Under the pieces are notes generated by a model. It ran no database searches. It saw only the letters and a list, made by a program, of their open reading frames with translations, and had not been told where the DNA came from. Source: an uncultured Tateyamaria sp. (GTDB lineage Bacteria > Pseudomonadota > Alphaproteobacteria > Rhodobacterales > Rhodobacteraceae). From it: a stretch of 64,000 nt of DNA. Made by a program: the position numbers and the translations under genes. Of the stretch, positions 39,664 to 48,357 are shown in pieces; the stretch's first letter is position 1; every line of letters starts with the position of its first letter. The stretch lies in NCBI GenBank assembly GCA_947501275.1, contig CANMVD010000012.1:1-64000 (forward strand). Reading direction: 5' to 3'.

Positions 39664-40628
39664 TAGATCTGCCCTCGTACCTGCGGCATCCCGATGGATT
39701 TCGCATCAATCTGTCCAGCAGGCGCGTCTGTCCGTGTCGCAACACGCAACTTGGCCGAGCGACTGCGCGGATTGGCCGCCAGTTCAGCCGCATCCGGGCC
39801 AATCGCCTTGCGGGTCTTCAATTCAAACTGCGCCGGGGCGCTTTGCGTTTCGGGCGCATAGCGGTTGGCATTGGACTGACGCCCGCCTCGCGCTGTCATG
39901 AACCGCTTGACCATGCGATCCTCGACCGAATGAAAGGTCACAACCGCCAGCTTGCCGCCGGGTGTCAGGGCACGCTCTGCTGCCATAAGCCCCTGATAAA
40001 GTTCGTCGTATTCGTTGTTCACGGCAATCCTGAGCGCCTGAAAGCTGCGCGTGGCAGGGTGCGACTGTCCGGGCTTGGGACGCGGCAGGCACTTTTCGAT
40101 CACGCCTGCCAACTCCAAGGTTGTCGTGATCGGGCGCGCCGTGATGATCGCGTGCGCAATGCGGCGCGACGCCCGCTCCTCACCGTATTGAAACAGGATA
40201 TCGGCCAGCACCGTCTCGTCCGCCTCGTTGACCAGATCTGCCGCAGATGGGCCATCCTGGCTCATGCGCATATCAAGCGGTCCGTCCTTCATGAATGAGA
40301 ACCCACGCTCCGCCAGATCAAGCTGCATGGAACTGACACCCAGATCGAGAACAACACCATCCAGCCCGTCGCCATACTGATCGAGCTTGGAAAACACGCC
40401 TTGCTGCATGATCAGCCGGTCGCCGTACTGCGCCGCCCAGTCCGATGCCATATCAAATGCCAGCGGGTCGCGATCCACCGCGATCACGCGATCCGCCCCA
40501 CCCTCAAGCAATGCCCTCGTGTACCCGCCAGCGCCAAAGGTTCCGTCCAGCCACGTGCCACCAATGGGCGCGCACCGCTCCAGAATAGCGTCAATCAGAA
40601 CTGGAATATGTGGCCCCCCAGCCGACAT
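39663..40628 (-). CDS. rsmH: 16S rRNA (cytosine(1402)-N(4))-methyltransferase
   Basis: 321 aa (formerly MraW). Methylates N4 of C1402 in the ribosomal P site. [12 protein letters not shown] at the start, [15 protein letters not shown] (SAM site), [19 protein letters not shown] and [11 protein letters not shown] are all present. It lies 26 bp after mraZ and couples to ftsL through TGATG. Confidence 0.97.
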   Translation of the reverse strand: MSAGGPHIPVLIDAILERCAPIGGTWLDGTFGAGGYTRALLEGGADRVIAVDRDPLAFDMASDWAAQYGDRLIMQQGVFSKLDQYGDGLDGVVLDLGVSSMQLDLAERGFSFMKDGPLDMRMSQDGPSAADLVNEADETVLADILFQYGEERASRRIAHAIITARPITTTLELAGVIEKCLPRPKPGQSHPATRSFQALRIAVNNEYDELYQGLMAAERALTPGGKLAVVTFHSVEDRMVKRFMTARGGRQSNANRYAPETQSAPAQFELKTRKAIGPDAAELAANPRSRSAKLRVATRTDAPAGQIDAKSIGMPQVRGQI

Positions 40629-40654
40629 CTTAAATATCCACCGCGGTCGACATC

Positions 40655-41146
40655 TTATTCCATGTCCCCGTCCAGATATGCAGATGGATCAAGGTCCGGG
40701 TCGAACCCGTCCTCATCGAGCGAGGCGATGGAGTCGTCATAGGCCTCGGGCTTCCAGATTTCGAACGTGTCCCCGGAGGACACAAAACGCGCCATGCCAT
40801 CAAGGCCGATCTTGTCGCGCAACTTGGCGGGCAACACGATACGTCCGGTGTCATCCACGACAGTCTCGATGGATTGCGCCGAATAAAGCCGCTCCATCGC
40901 CTTGCGTTGTGCCGATCCACGCGGGCGCTTGGCGATCTTGTCATCCACCTCGTCCATGGCCTCGATGGTGAAGCCTTCGAGATAGTCACGGGTTGCGCCG
41001 CCATAAACGATGATAATGCGGGGTGGCAGACCTTCGGTCCAATCGGGATCGCAGGCTTCGATCACACGGCGGAACGAGGCCGGGATAGACACCCTGCCTT
41101 TCGCGTCCACCTTGTGGTCGCTTTCGCCTCTGAACCTGCGTGCCAC
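40655..41146 (-). CDS. mraZ: transcriptional regulator / cell division protein MraZ
   Basis: 163 aa with two AbrB-like swapped-hairpin domains: one at the N-terminus ([24 protein letters not shown]) and one at residues ~93-135 ([20 protein letters not shown]). MraZ binds TGGGN direct repeats and autoregulates the dcw promoter; matching boxes lie upstream at 41556, 41631 and 41767. The start codon is GTG (41146), which places the first domain correctly. An acidic tail follows the second domain. Confidence 0.95.
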   Translation of the reverse strand: MARRFRGESDHKVDAKGRVSIPASFRRVIEACDPDWTEGLPPRIIIVYGGATRDYLEGFTIEAMDEVDDKIAKRPRGSAQRKAMERLYSAQSIETVVDDTGRIVLPAKLRDKIGLDGMARFVSSGDTFEIWKPEAYDDSIASLDEDGFDPDLDPSAYLDGDME

Positions 41147-41238
41147 CTGCTTGGCCCGTCCCTTTCAAACAAGCGCTGTTACGCGCCTTACCGTCTGCGT
41201 TCGCGCGGGCCCCGAATCCCGTGCGGTAGAAATGGAAA

Positions 41239-41274
41239 CGGCGGGTTGATCTGCTGCCACTGATCAACCCGCCG
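41239..41274 (-). promoter_or_regulatory. 13-bp stem-loop in the mraZ leader (possible attenuator)
   Basis: A perfect 13-bp stem (41239-41251 with 41262-41274) closes a 10-nt loop, about 93 bp upstream of the mraZ GTG. On the minus strand it is followed by TTTCCATTTCT, a weak T-rich tract. No minus-strand gene lies upstream to be terminated, so a role as an attenuator or mRNA stabiliser in the dcw leader is the natural reading. A second short hairpin (TCCCGCT-G-AGCGGGA, 41281-41295) precedes it. Confidence 0.6.
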
Positions 41275-41555
41275 CCCTCGTCCCGCTGAGCGGGAAGTCC
41301 AGCTGCGCGCGCCACCTGGGGGGATGTCTGCTCGCTCGCGCGCCGGATCTCTGGTCTGATGAAAGCGAGGTGCCTGTATGAAACCTGCTAGAGTTTTGTT
41401 TTGTGCGGGGTCGTTTGGTGCCCCTTGGCTCGTTCTCATCTGATGCACTAGGGATACGATGGGAAAACATGGTACGCAATGGTTTTTTAAGGGCGATTAG
41501 CTGCATACAGGCTTTTTGGCAATTCCAAAAACCAACAAAATAGAGGCAATTCTGC

Positions 41556-41570
41556 CCCCATGTCAGCCCA
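41556..41570 (-). promoter_or_regulatory. MraZ box C: TGGGC-N5-TGGGG
   Basis: On the minus strand, two TGGGN repeats separated by exactly 5 nt, the arrangement known for MraZ binding. About 410 bp upstream of mraZ. Confidence 0.6.
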
Positions 41571-41630
41571 TAGTGTTGCGCGTGCGAAAATGGGCACAAT
41601 ATATAGATCATCGACTGCGGATCAAAAATC

Positions 41631-41645
41631 GCCCATAAATTCCCA
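41631..41645 (-). promoter_or_regulatory. MraZ box B: TGGGA-N5-TGGGC
   Basis: On the minus strand, TGGGA-ATTTA-TGGGC. Same orientation and spacing as boxes A and C. Its core is almost identical to box A (TGGGA-ATTCA-TGGGC). Confidence 0.65.
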
Positions 41646-41766
41646 AAAAACTTGCAATCAAACTCAGACTCAAAAACATGTTCTTTTTATGTTCTCAATC
41701 GAATTGGTCAAAATCTTCCAAAAAACGCTCAGAATGATTCGAATCACAGTGTTTTTCACATAAATT

Positions 41767-41781
41767 GCCCATGAATTCCCA
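41767..41781 (-). promoter_or_regulatory. MraZ box A: TGGGA-N5-TGGGC
   Basis: On the minus strand, TGGGA-ATTCA-TGGGC. It lies ~105 bp before the divergent gene at 41886, so it could also influence that gene. Confidence 0.6.
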
Positions 41782-41885
41782 TACGCCACTCTCAACCGAG
41801 CCCCCTACCCCGCCAATTTCCGGTTGCACCCCCGCCAGACCTGCGTCACGAACGCGTTCAGCGTCCAACACGCAAGAGGCTACAC

Positions 41886-42653
41886 ATGACGACTGCAACC
41901 GCGATCCTGTCCCACGCCCTTAAAATGGTGTTTCACGACTTCGCTGGCACATTGCGTGCAACGGCTGCAGGGCTGATCGTTGTCGCAGGCGCTGCTGTGC
42001 TCCTGCTCAGCTTTGCGCCGAACTTCGCGGACTTGATGATCTCAGGCGATGAAGCGGCTGCCCGCAAGTTCACCACCGACAACCTCGGCCTCGCGCTCTT
42101 GGGTATTTTGGGATTCGTGATCGGCTACATGCTGTTGGTCACATCATGGCACAGATATGTGCTGCTCCCTGACGATGGGCATCATAGCTACACACCCGGC
42201 TTTGGCATTCTTCTGGGCTATTTCGGACGCAGCCTGCTGATCGGCTTGATCACTCTGATCGCCGCCATCCCACTTGGCTTTATCATCGGATTGGTCGCAA
42301 CACTCCTGAACAGCGTGCTGCTCGCGCAAGCGTTATCTGTCCTGATGATGGCCTGTTTGGGTTGGCTGGCCTTGCGGATCAGCTTGATCCTGCCCGCTTG
42401 CAGCATCGACAAGAAACTCACCATCGGCGAAAGCTGGGCCGCGACAGACGCTGTGTCCTTCGTGATCCTCAAGCTGACAATTGCAATCGGCGCGGCCAAT
42501 GTCCTGATCGGTTTCCTGCAAACGGCCCTGTTCGGCACAACCGGCATCGTCGCAGGCAGCATTGGTGTTGCAGTCTCGGTCCTGTTCACGTTGATCAGCG
42601 CAAGCGTTTTGACAACACTTTACGGCACCCTCATCGAAGGACGCGAGATCTAG
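41886..42653 (+). CDS. multi-pass membrane protein of unknown function
   Basis: 255 aa with about six hydrophobic helices (for example residues 25-45, 68-90, 115-140 and 205-245). A polar central segment [17 protein letters not shown] resembles the cytoplasmic loop seen in many 'glycerophosphoryl diester phosphodiesterase membrane domain'-like or YciC-like bacterial proteins; this is only a resemblance. Divergent from mraZ; its stop overlaps the mrp stop tail-to-tail by 4 bp. Confidence 0.8.
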   Translation: MTTATAILSHALKMVFHDFAGTLRATAAGLIVVAGAAVLLLSFAPNFADLMISGDEAAARKFTTDNLGLALLGILGFVIGYMLLVTSWHRYVLLPDDGHHSYTPGFGILLGYFGRSLLIGLITLIAAIPLGFIIGLVATLLNSVLLAQALSVLMMACLGWLALRISLILPACSIDKKLTIGESWAATDAVSFVILKLTIAIGAANVLIGFLQTALFGTTGIVAGSIGVAVSVLFTLISASVLTTLYGTLIEGREI

Positions 42654-43723
42654 GCCATCCCGCCCTTGATCAACCCTTCGGCGATACGGGCATAGGCCTG
42701 AGCCATCGGACCGTCACCTGCCGCAATCGGCGTGCCCCCGTCACCGGACAACCGCGTGTCCAGATCAATCGGCAGCGCCCCCAACAACGGCACACCCATT
42801 TTTTCGGCCTCGGCGGCCACCCCACCCTGCCCAAAAATCTGATGCTCCGCGCCGCAGTCCGGGCACACAAACAACGACATGTTCTCGATCAGGCCCAATA
42901 CCGGTGTCTTGAGGGTCGTAAACATATCCAAAGCCTTGCGCGCATCAATCAACGCAACGTCCTGTGGTGTGGACACAACAATAGCGCCCGTCAGCTCCGA
43001 CTTCGTACACAGAGTAAGTTGCACATCGCCGGTGCCGGGGGGCAAATCGACAAGCAACACATCCAGCTCGCCCCACTCCACCTGCCCCAACATCTGTTGC
43101 AGTGCCCCCATCAGCATGGGGCCACGCCACACCACGGCCTTGCCTTCTTCCATCATGAAGCCGATGGACATCAAGGTCACCCCATGCGCGTGCAGGGGAA
43201 TGATGGTCTTGCCGTCCGGCGAAGCGGGGCGCTTGTTAACCCCCATCATGCGGGGCTGCGAAGGCCCGTATATATCAGCATCGAGCAATCCCACTTTGCG
43301 CCCCGCCCGTGCCAAAGCGACAGCAAGGTTCGAAGACACTGTGGATTTGCCCACCCCCCCCTTGCCCGACCCAATGGCAAGGATACGTTTGACGCCCGTC
43401 GGTTTTGTCGGCCCGTCCTGAGGCTTGGGATGGCCGCCGACCTTCAGGCTGGGCGGTGCAGCAGGCTTCGGCGCGGGGCCGTGCGCAGTCAATGCCACGC
43501 GAACGGCCTCAACGCCCGGCAATGCGCGCACAGCGGCTTCGGCTGCGGCGCGCACCGGCTCCATCCGAGACGCAATATCCGGATTGGGCGCCTCAATCAC
43601 AAACTGAACGGCCGTGCCGTCCACCTGAAGCGCCCGAATCAAATCGCGGCTGATCAGGTCGCCGCCTTCAGGTAGCGCAATGCGCGCCAGAACCTGCGCA
43701 ACTTCATCTTTCGTTACAGCCAT
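42650..43723 (-). CDS. mrp: Mrp/NBP35-family P-loop ATPase (Fe-S cluster carrier)
   Basis: 357 aa. An N-terminal MIP18-like domain (residues 1-~85) is joined by a proline-rich linker to a ParA/MinD-type ATPase: [17 protein letters not shown] (deviant Walker A), [21 protein letters not shown] and [14 protein letters not shown] with the CxxC used for cluster binding. Probably a cytosolic Fe-S assembly or transfer factor. The start at 43723 is set by GGAG 8 nt upstream; a much longer frame to 43903 lacks support. Confidence 0.95.
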   Translation of the reverse strand: MAVTKDEVAQVLARIALPEGGDLISRDLIRALQVDGTAVQFVIEAPNPDIASRMEPVRAAAEAAVRALPGVEAVRVALTAHGPAPKPAAPPSLKVGGHPKPQDGPTKPTGVKRILAIGSGKGGVGKSTVSSNLAVALARAGRKVGLLDADIYGPSQPRMMGVNKRPASPDGKTIIPLHAHGVTLMSIGFMMEEGKAVVWRGPMLMGALQQMLGQVEWGELDVLLVDLPPGTGDVQLTLCTKSELTGAIVVSTPQDVALIDARKALDMFTTLKTPVLGLIENMSLFVCPDCGAEHQIFGQGGVAAEAEKMGVPLLGALPIDLDTRLSGDGGTPIAAGDGPMAQAYARIAEGLIKGGMA

Positions 43724-43847
43724 GCCCATTTCTCCGCCAGTATGACGCATTAACTGGCAGATTTTCGGGCAGGAACAAGAGCGGCTCGCGAAAAACGGCG
43801 CAAACGCTGAAAGCTTGGGCAACACGGTTGCTTTTTCAACCCAAACC

Positions 43848-43866
43848 CCATGCAATTGCTGCATGG
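43848..43866. repeat. inverted repeat CCATGCA-N5-TGCATGG
   Basis: Perfect 7-bp arms between mrp and the DUF1127 gene, ~83 bp before the DUF1127 start. Could be an operator or hairpin; a possible promoter for the DUF1127 gene (TTGTGC-N16-TAAGTT) lies just downstream of it. Confidence 0.35.
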
Positions 43867-43948
43867 CAGCATTGCTTACGCGTCTATTGTGCACATGCAG
43901 CATTGGACTAAGTTAGGTCGCATAGCGAACGAGTAGAAAGGCAAAACA

Positions 43949-44182
43949 ATGGCCTATTACAATGAAGTAGCACGGCGCGGAAACCTGATTGAGCGTACGC
44001 TTGGCACGGTATCTCGCTTCGTGAACGCGGCCGCCGAGCGGCGCGCAATGCGCACAAGCTACCGCAACACACTGGCAGAGCTTCAAACACTGTCAAACCG
44101 CGAACTGGCCGATCTGGGCCTGCACCGCTCCGAACTGAAGCGCATCGCGTGGGAATCGGCGCACAGTGCAAAAGCGCACTAA
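43949..44182 (+). CDS. DUF1127 small basic protein (CcaF1-like)
   Basis: 77 aa. The C-terminal ~40 residues form the DUF1127 motif (ELQTLSNRELADLGLHRSELKRIAWES). In Rhodobacter sphaeroides a DUF1127 protein called CcaF1 is encoded just upstream of, and co-transcribed with, RNAs carrying CCUCCUCCC loops, and it binds RNA. Here the same arrangement is seen: RNA hairpins start 12 bp after the stop codon. A likely stress-regulated RNA-binding factor by homology. GAAAGG precedes the ATG. Confidence 0.92.
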   Translation: MAYYNEVARRGNLIERTLGTVSRFVNAAAERRAMRTSYRNTLAELQTLSNRELADLGLHRSELKRIAWESAHSAKAH

Positions 44183-44194
44183 GAGTTAACGAGA

Positions 44195-44268
44195 TCAGAT
44201 GTTTCTCTCCTCCTCCCTGAAACATCTGAAATTGGCGGCGGCACCGACCTCCTCCCTGGTGTCGCCGC
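44195..44268 (+). ncRNA. cuckoo/CcsR-type RNA, first double-hairpin unit
   Basis: Hairpin 1: an 11-bp perfect stem (44195-44205 with 44219-44229), loop TCTCCTCCTCCCT. Hairpin 2: an 11-bp stem (44235-44245 with 44258-44268, one G-T pair), loop GACCTCCTCCCT, followed by a T-rich tract. Both loops expose the anti-Shine-Dalgarno-like CCTCCTCCC motif that defines alphaproteobacterial cuckoo RNAs (CcsR in R. sphaeroides). Probably processed from the DUF1127 transcript; exact ends cannot be read from sequence. Confidence 0.88.
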
Positions 44269-44280
44269 ACCTTTTCTTCA

Positions 44281-44297
44281 GCACCTGAGACAGGTGC
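44281..44297 (+). other. short linker hairpin between the two cuckoo units
   Basis: GCACCTG-AGA-CAGGTGC, a perfect 7-bp stem with a 3-nt loop lacking the CCTCC motif. It may be a processing signal separating the two RNAs. Confidence 0.5.
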
Positions 44298-44313
44298 ACC
44301 ACAGATACATTGG

Positions 44314-44383
44314 CGTGGTCCTCCTCCTCCCTGACCACGAAAATGTTGAAAGAGCGGCGGCCCCTCCTCCCTGGGGTCGCCGT
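44314..44383 (+). ncRNA. cuckoo/CcsR-type RNA, second double-hairpin unit
   Basis: Hairpin 3: CGTGGTC (44314-44320) with GACCACG (44333-44339), loop CTCCTCCTCCCT. Hairpin 4: an 11-bp stem (44354-44364 with 44373-44383, G-T pairs included), loop TCCTCCCT, running into TTTTT. It repeats the two-hairpin plan of the first unit with unrelated stem sequences but the same loop motif, a strong sign of selection on structure and loop. Confidence 0.88.
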
Positions 44384-44387
44384 TTTT
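44354..44387 (+). terminator. rho-independent terminator of the DUF1127-cuckoo transcript
   Basis: The fourth hairpin (GC-rich 11-bp stem) runs directly into TTTTTC, so the last cuckoo hairpin doubles as the transcription terminator. Confidence 0.75.
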
Positions 44388-44415
44388 CATTTCTCGCACA
44401 GGAAAATGCGTATGG

Positions 44416-44460
44416 GTCGGTGGGCGGGCGCATTTGCCGTCAGGCAAACAGAGCCGCACA
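44416..44460. repeat. GC-rich hairpin element, copy 2 of a two-copy family
   Basis: CGGTGGGCGGGCGC, then TTTGCC-GTCA-GGCAAA, then CAGAGCC. Matches the element at 20837-20880, with a compensated base pair in the stem. It lies between the cuckoo RNAs and the convergent uvrD gene. Confidence 0.5.
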
Positions 44461-44493
44461 GCGACGCATTACACTAAAAATGTCTGGATCCGC

Positions 44494-46923
44494 TCAGAAC
44501 GGAATGTCGTCACATCCCGAAATAAAGCGCGACACAACTTTCTTGATACCGGCCTTCTCGAATTCAATCTCGAGCTTGTCGCCCTCAATCCCGATGATCG
44601 CGCCATATCCAAACTTTTGGTGAAACACCCGCTCTCCCATCACAAAGCTCGACACGGCATTCATATCTATGATCGTGTTTCGGCTTTCCTTGGGTTGGCT
44701 GATCGGGCGATCTGAGGCACGGGCCTGCAATCGTTTCCAGCCGGGTGAGTTGTAAACATTGGCTTCCGCCGCAGCTTCATGAAGGGTCGATTTCACCCCC
44801 ATCGACGGCGCCGCCGCGCCGTACCCGCCGCCGTAAAGGCCCGGTGGCGTCAGTACATCCACATGATCTTCGGGCAACTCATCAATAAAACGGGACGGCA
44901 GTGCAGATTGCCACTGCCCAAACACACGCCGATTGGCCGCAAATGAGATCGTACACAACTCTTCTGCGCGCGTAATCCCGACATATGCAAGGCGGCGTTC
45001 TTCCTCGAGGCCCTTCAAACCACTTTCATCCATGGAACGCTGAGAAGGGAACAATCCGTCCTCCCAACCGGGCAAGAAAACCTGCGGAAACTCTAATCCC
45101 TTGGCCGCATGCAGCGTCATGATCGACACTTTGGCCTCTGCATCTTCGCTGGCATTGTCCATGACCAGCGACACATGCTCCAGAAAACCCTGCAGGTTTT
45201 CAAAGGCTTCGAGGGCCTTCACCAATTCCTTGAGGTTCTCCAACCGCCCCGGCGCCTCGGGTGTCTTGTCATTCTGCCAGTGCGCCGTGTAACCGGACTC
45301 GTCCAGAATGATTTCGGCCAATTCCATGTGGCTGACAGGCGGCGGCCCGTAATCGACGCGCAATGGCACAACGCCATCATCCAGAACCGCGTCGTCTTCC
45401 GCCACCTCGATGCGTGGCCCACGTAACTTGCTGTTCCACCGCGCGATGCCCTCCACCAGCGTGCGCAATTCCGCGCCACCCTTGCCCTTGATCAACCCCT
45501 GATCCACGGCCAGACGCGCGCCTTCCACCAAGGATACACCGTTGGCCCGCGCCGTGATCTGGATGGTCTGTTGGGCCTTGTCGCCCAAACCCCGCTTGGG
45601 CGTATTCACAATCCGCTCAAAAGCCAGATCATCATCCGGGCTCACAACCACGCGAAAATATGCCATTGCGTCGCGGATCTCGAGGCGTTCGTAAAACCGC
45701 GGGCCACCAATGACACGGTAAGGCAATCCGATGGTCAAAAAGCGGTCCTCAAAGGCGCGCATCTGGTGGCTTGCACGCACAAGGATCGCCATGTCCTCCA
45801 GCGATTGGGGCCCCATGCCACGGGTTCCGGATTGCGCCGCTTCGATCTCTTCTCCGATCCATCGCGCCTCTTCCTCACCGTCCCAGTGACCGATCAGACG
45901 CACTTTTTCGCCACTCTCCTTGTCTGTCCAAAGCGTCTTGCCCAAACGGTTTTCGTTGCCATCAATGACGCCTGACGCAGCGCCCAGAATATGCGGGGTC
46001 GAGCGGTAGTTCTGTTCCAGCCGCACCACATGTGCGCCCGGGAAATCCTTTTCAAAGCGCAGGATGTTGCCGACTTCGGCCCCGCGCCAGCCGTAGATCG
46101 ACTGATCATCATCTCCAACGCAGCAGATATTCTGATGCCCCTGCGCGAGCAGCCTCAGCCACAGATACTGCGCGACGTTTGTATCCTGATATTCATCCAC
46201 AAGGATAAACCGGAACCATCGCTGATATTGCTGCAACACGTCTTCGTGCGTTTGAAAGATCGTGACCATGTGGAGCAGCAGGTCGCCAAAATCACACGCA
46301 TTCAGTTCAATCAGGCGGGCCTGATACTGTGCATAAAGCTCCACACCTTTGTGATTGTAAGCGCCGCCATCGGCGGCGGGGATTTTGTCGGGGGTCAGCG
46401 CACGGTTTTTCCAGCCATCGATAATGCTGGCCAACTGGCGCGCCGGCCAGCGTTTGTCATCAATGCCTGCCGCTCTGATCAGCTGTTTTATCAGACGGAT
46501 CTGATCGTCGGTGTCCAGAATGGTGAAGTTGCTTTTCAAGCCCACAAGCTCGGCGTGGCGGCGCAGCAACTTGACGCAGATCGCGTGAAACGTGCCCAGC
46601 CACGGCATCCCCTCAATGGACTGCCCCAACATCGACCCAACGCGGTTTTTCATCTCGCGCGCCGCCTTGTTGGTAAAGGTCACGGCGAGGATTTCGTTGG
46701 GACGCGCACGGCCCGTGTTGAGCAGATGCACGATGCGCGCAGTCAGCGCCCGGGTCTTGCCCGTGCCTGCCCCCGCCAACATCAACACCGGACCATCCAG
46801 CTTTTCCACGGCCTCGCGTTGGGCCGGGTTCAACCCATCCAGATAGGGCTGCGGACGCGCGGCCATGGCGCGTGCAGACAGCGAAGCGCCTTCAAAGGCG
46901 TCCATTTCGTCAAAACTGCTCAT
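44494..46923 (-). CDS. uvrD: ATP-dependent DNA helicase UvrD/PcrA
   Basis: 809-aa superfamily 1A 3'-5' helicase for nucleotide-excision and mismatch repair. N-terminal LNPAQREAV is the Q-motif region; Walker A is GAGTGKT (residues 51-57); VDEYQDTN is motif II; GDDDQSIYGWRGA is motif III; then EQNYRS, MTLHAAKGLEF and YVGITRAEE. The C-terminal 60 residues (GERVFHQKFGYGAIIGIEGDKLEIEF) match the UvrD/PcrA tail. Convergent with the cuckoo locus. Confidence 0.96.
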   Translation of the reverse strand: MSSFDEMDAFEGASLSARAMAARPQPYLDGLNPAQREAVEKLDGPVLMLAGAGTGKTRALTARIVHLLNTGRARPNEILAVTFTNKAAREMKNRVGSMLGQSIEGMPWLGTFHAICVKLLRRHAELVGLKSNFTILDTDDQIRLIKQLIRAAGIDDKRWPARQLASIIDGWKNRALTPDKIPAADGGAYNHKGVELYAQYQARLIELNACDFGDLLLHMVTIFQTHEDVLQQYQRWFRFILVDEYQDTNVAQYLWLRLLAQGHQNICCVGDDDQSIYGWRGAEVGNILRFEKDFPGAHVVRLEQNYRSTPHILGAASGVIDGNENRLGKTLWTDKESGEKVRLIGHWDGEEEARWIGEEIEAAQSGTRGMGPQSLEDMAILVRASHQMRAFEDRFLTIGLPYRVIGGPRFYERLEIRDAMAYFRVVVSPDDDLAFERIVNTPKRGLGDKAQQTIQITARANGVSLVEGARLAVDQGLIKGKGGAELRTLVEGIARWNSKLRGPRIEVAEDDAVLDDGVVPLRVDYGPPPVSHMELAEIILDESGYTAHWQNDKTPEAPGRLENLKELVKALEAFENLQGFLEHVSLVMDNASEDAEAKVSIMTLHAAKGLEFPQVFLPGWEDGLFPSQRSMDESGLKGLEEERRLAYVGITRAEELCTISFAANRRVFGQWQSALPSRFIDELPEDHVDVLTPPGLYGGGYGAAAPSMGVKSTLHEAAAEANVYNSPGWKRLQARASDRPISQPKESRNTIIDMNAVSSFVMGERVFHQKFGYGAIIGIEGDKLEIEFEKAGIKKVVSRFISGCDDIPF

Positions 46924-47090
46924 GGCCTTAATCTAGCCTGACATGCGTCAAAGGGAAAGCCAGATGTTCGTGCGTTGTTCTGCTTTGGATGTTCTGGGAA
47001 ATTCTGTGCTTTGCCCAGTATCAACTGGGGCAGAGCCGCAGCAAAAACAACGCCTTGCCCCGCTCCTTGTGCCCAGCCATAGTCAGCGCC

Positions 47091-48230
47091 ATGGACCTCA
47101 CGTCTCAATATCCCGCCCTGTCCGATCTACGTGCAAAGGCACGCACGCGGATACCCAAGTTTGTGTGGGAGTATCTGGATAGCGGCACCGGTGTCGAAGC
47201 CACAAAAGCGCGCAATCGCAGTGCCTTGGACCAAGTTGGCCTGACGCCATCCGTGCTGCACGGCGAATTTGACGTAGACCTGTCCGCCACATTCCTGGGT
47301 GTCAAATACCCCCTGCCTTTCGGTATTGCGCCGGTCGGCATGTCGGGATTGATCTGGCCTCAGGCAGAACATCATCTGGCACGCGCCGCTGCACAGCTTG
47401 AGATCCCATATACCTTGTCGACAGTGGCGACAAAGGCGCCAGAGGACATCAAGGACGATCTGGGGGCGCATGCCTGGTTTCAGATGTATCCCCCCAGAGA
47501 TGAAACCATTCGTCAGGATATGCTTAATCGCGCGAAGAGATCCGGCTTTTCCACGCTTGTGCTGACGGTGGACGTGCCTGTGGCGTCACGGCGCGAACGG
47601 CAAACACGCTCTGGTCTGACCAATCCGCCGCGCTTGACCCCGCGGCTGCTGGCGCAAGTGGCATTGCGACCCGCATGGGCCGCGGGCATGGCGCGCTCAG
47701 GGATGCCACATATGCGTATGCTGGACGCCTATGCGACCAAGGCAACCGCCAACCTGCCGGTGAACGCGCATGTCGGATACTTGCTGCGCACGTCTCCGGA
47801 TTGGGATTATGTGAAATGGCTGCGCGATGCGTGGGATGGCCCTTTTGTCATCAAGGGCATTCAGCGCCCTCAGGATGCGGAGCGTCTCCAAACCCTCGGG
47901 GTCGACGCACTTTGGGTCTCAAATCATGCAGGACGGCAATTTGATGCGGGGTCTGCAACCATTGAGGTGTTGCCAAGAATTCGGGCCGCAACAACCCTGC
48001 CCCTGATCTTTGATTCCGGTATCGAAGGCGGGCTCGACATCCTGCGGGCATTGGCACACGGCGCGGATTTCGTAATGCTTGGGCGCGCATGGCATTTTGC
48101 GTTGGCGGCCCTTGGGCCAAAGGGGCCAGCACATCTCGCACACTTGCTCAGCGCGGATCTCAAGGCGAATATGGGTCAACTTGGCAGCCCAACGCTCAGT
48201 GATGTGCCCGCCCCGTTCTCACTCGACTGA
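47091..48230 (+). CDS. FMN-dependent alpha-hydroxy-acid dehydrogenase (L-lactate dehydrogenase-like)
   Basis: 379 aa in the LldD / glycolate oxidase family. TIM-barrel FMN enzyme: LPFGIAPVGMSGL, TLSTVATKAPEDI, WFQMYPPRDE, LTVDVPVASRRER and the active-site stretch SNHAGRQFD, then LIFDSGIEGGLDILRALAHGADFVMLGR. The catalytic His is kept, but Ala replaces the usual first Gly of SNHGGRQ. Probably oxidises lactate or a related 2-hydroxy acid. The ATG at 47091 fits the family N-terminus; the frame extends 34 codons upstream. Confidence 0.9.
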   Translation: MDLTSQYPALSDLRAKARTRIPKFVWEYLDSGTGVEATKARNRSALDQVGLTPSVLHGEFDVDLSATFLGVKYPLPFGIAPVGMSGLIWPQAEHHLARAAAQLEIPYTLSTVATKAPEDIKDDLGAHAWFQMYPPRDETIRQDMLNRAKRSGFSTLVLTVDVPVASRRERQTRSGLTNPPRLTPRLLAQVALRPAWAAGMARSGMPHMRMLDAYATKATANLPVNAHVGYLLRTSPDWDYVKWLRDAWDGPFVIKGIQRPQDAERLQTLGVDALWVSNHAGRQFDAGSATIEVLPRIRAATTLPLIFDSGIEGGLDILRALAHGADFVMLGRAWHFALAALGPKGPAHLAHLLSADLKANMGQLGSPTLSDVPAPFSLD

Positions 48231-48357
48231 CCTGCCGCGCGGCACGCCTCTGCCCGCCTACCCAGAACTACGTGTTGTTTGAGCCTCGCAAACATCATAA
48301 ACCATGCTGCAACTGCAAAAGGACGGCCAACAAGGCTGTCATCTGGGGACGCATACC

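Larger units (their letters stand above)
41147..41885. other. long AT-rich intergenic region between mraZ and a divergent membrane-protein gene
   Basis: 739 bp without a convincing gene. The part nearest mraZ (41147-41300) is GC-rich and holds two hairpins (41239-41274 and 41281-41295). The middle and distal parts (about 41380-41780) are markedly AT-rich with many A and T runs, unlike the rest of the window, and hold three MraZ boxes. Short frames here have no coding character. Confidence 0.7.

Noticed and set aside
42654-43675. A long plus-strand frame continuing past 42653 over mrp
   Set aside because: Arg/His/Gln-rich composition with no domain and fully antisense to Mrp motifs; treated as a shadow.
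44195-44383. CRISPR-like repeats (repeated CCTCCTCCCT)
   Set aside because: The repeats are only ~10 nt, irregularly spaced and each sits in a hairpin loop with different stems; this fits cuckoo RNAs and not a CRISPR array. No cas gene is present.
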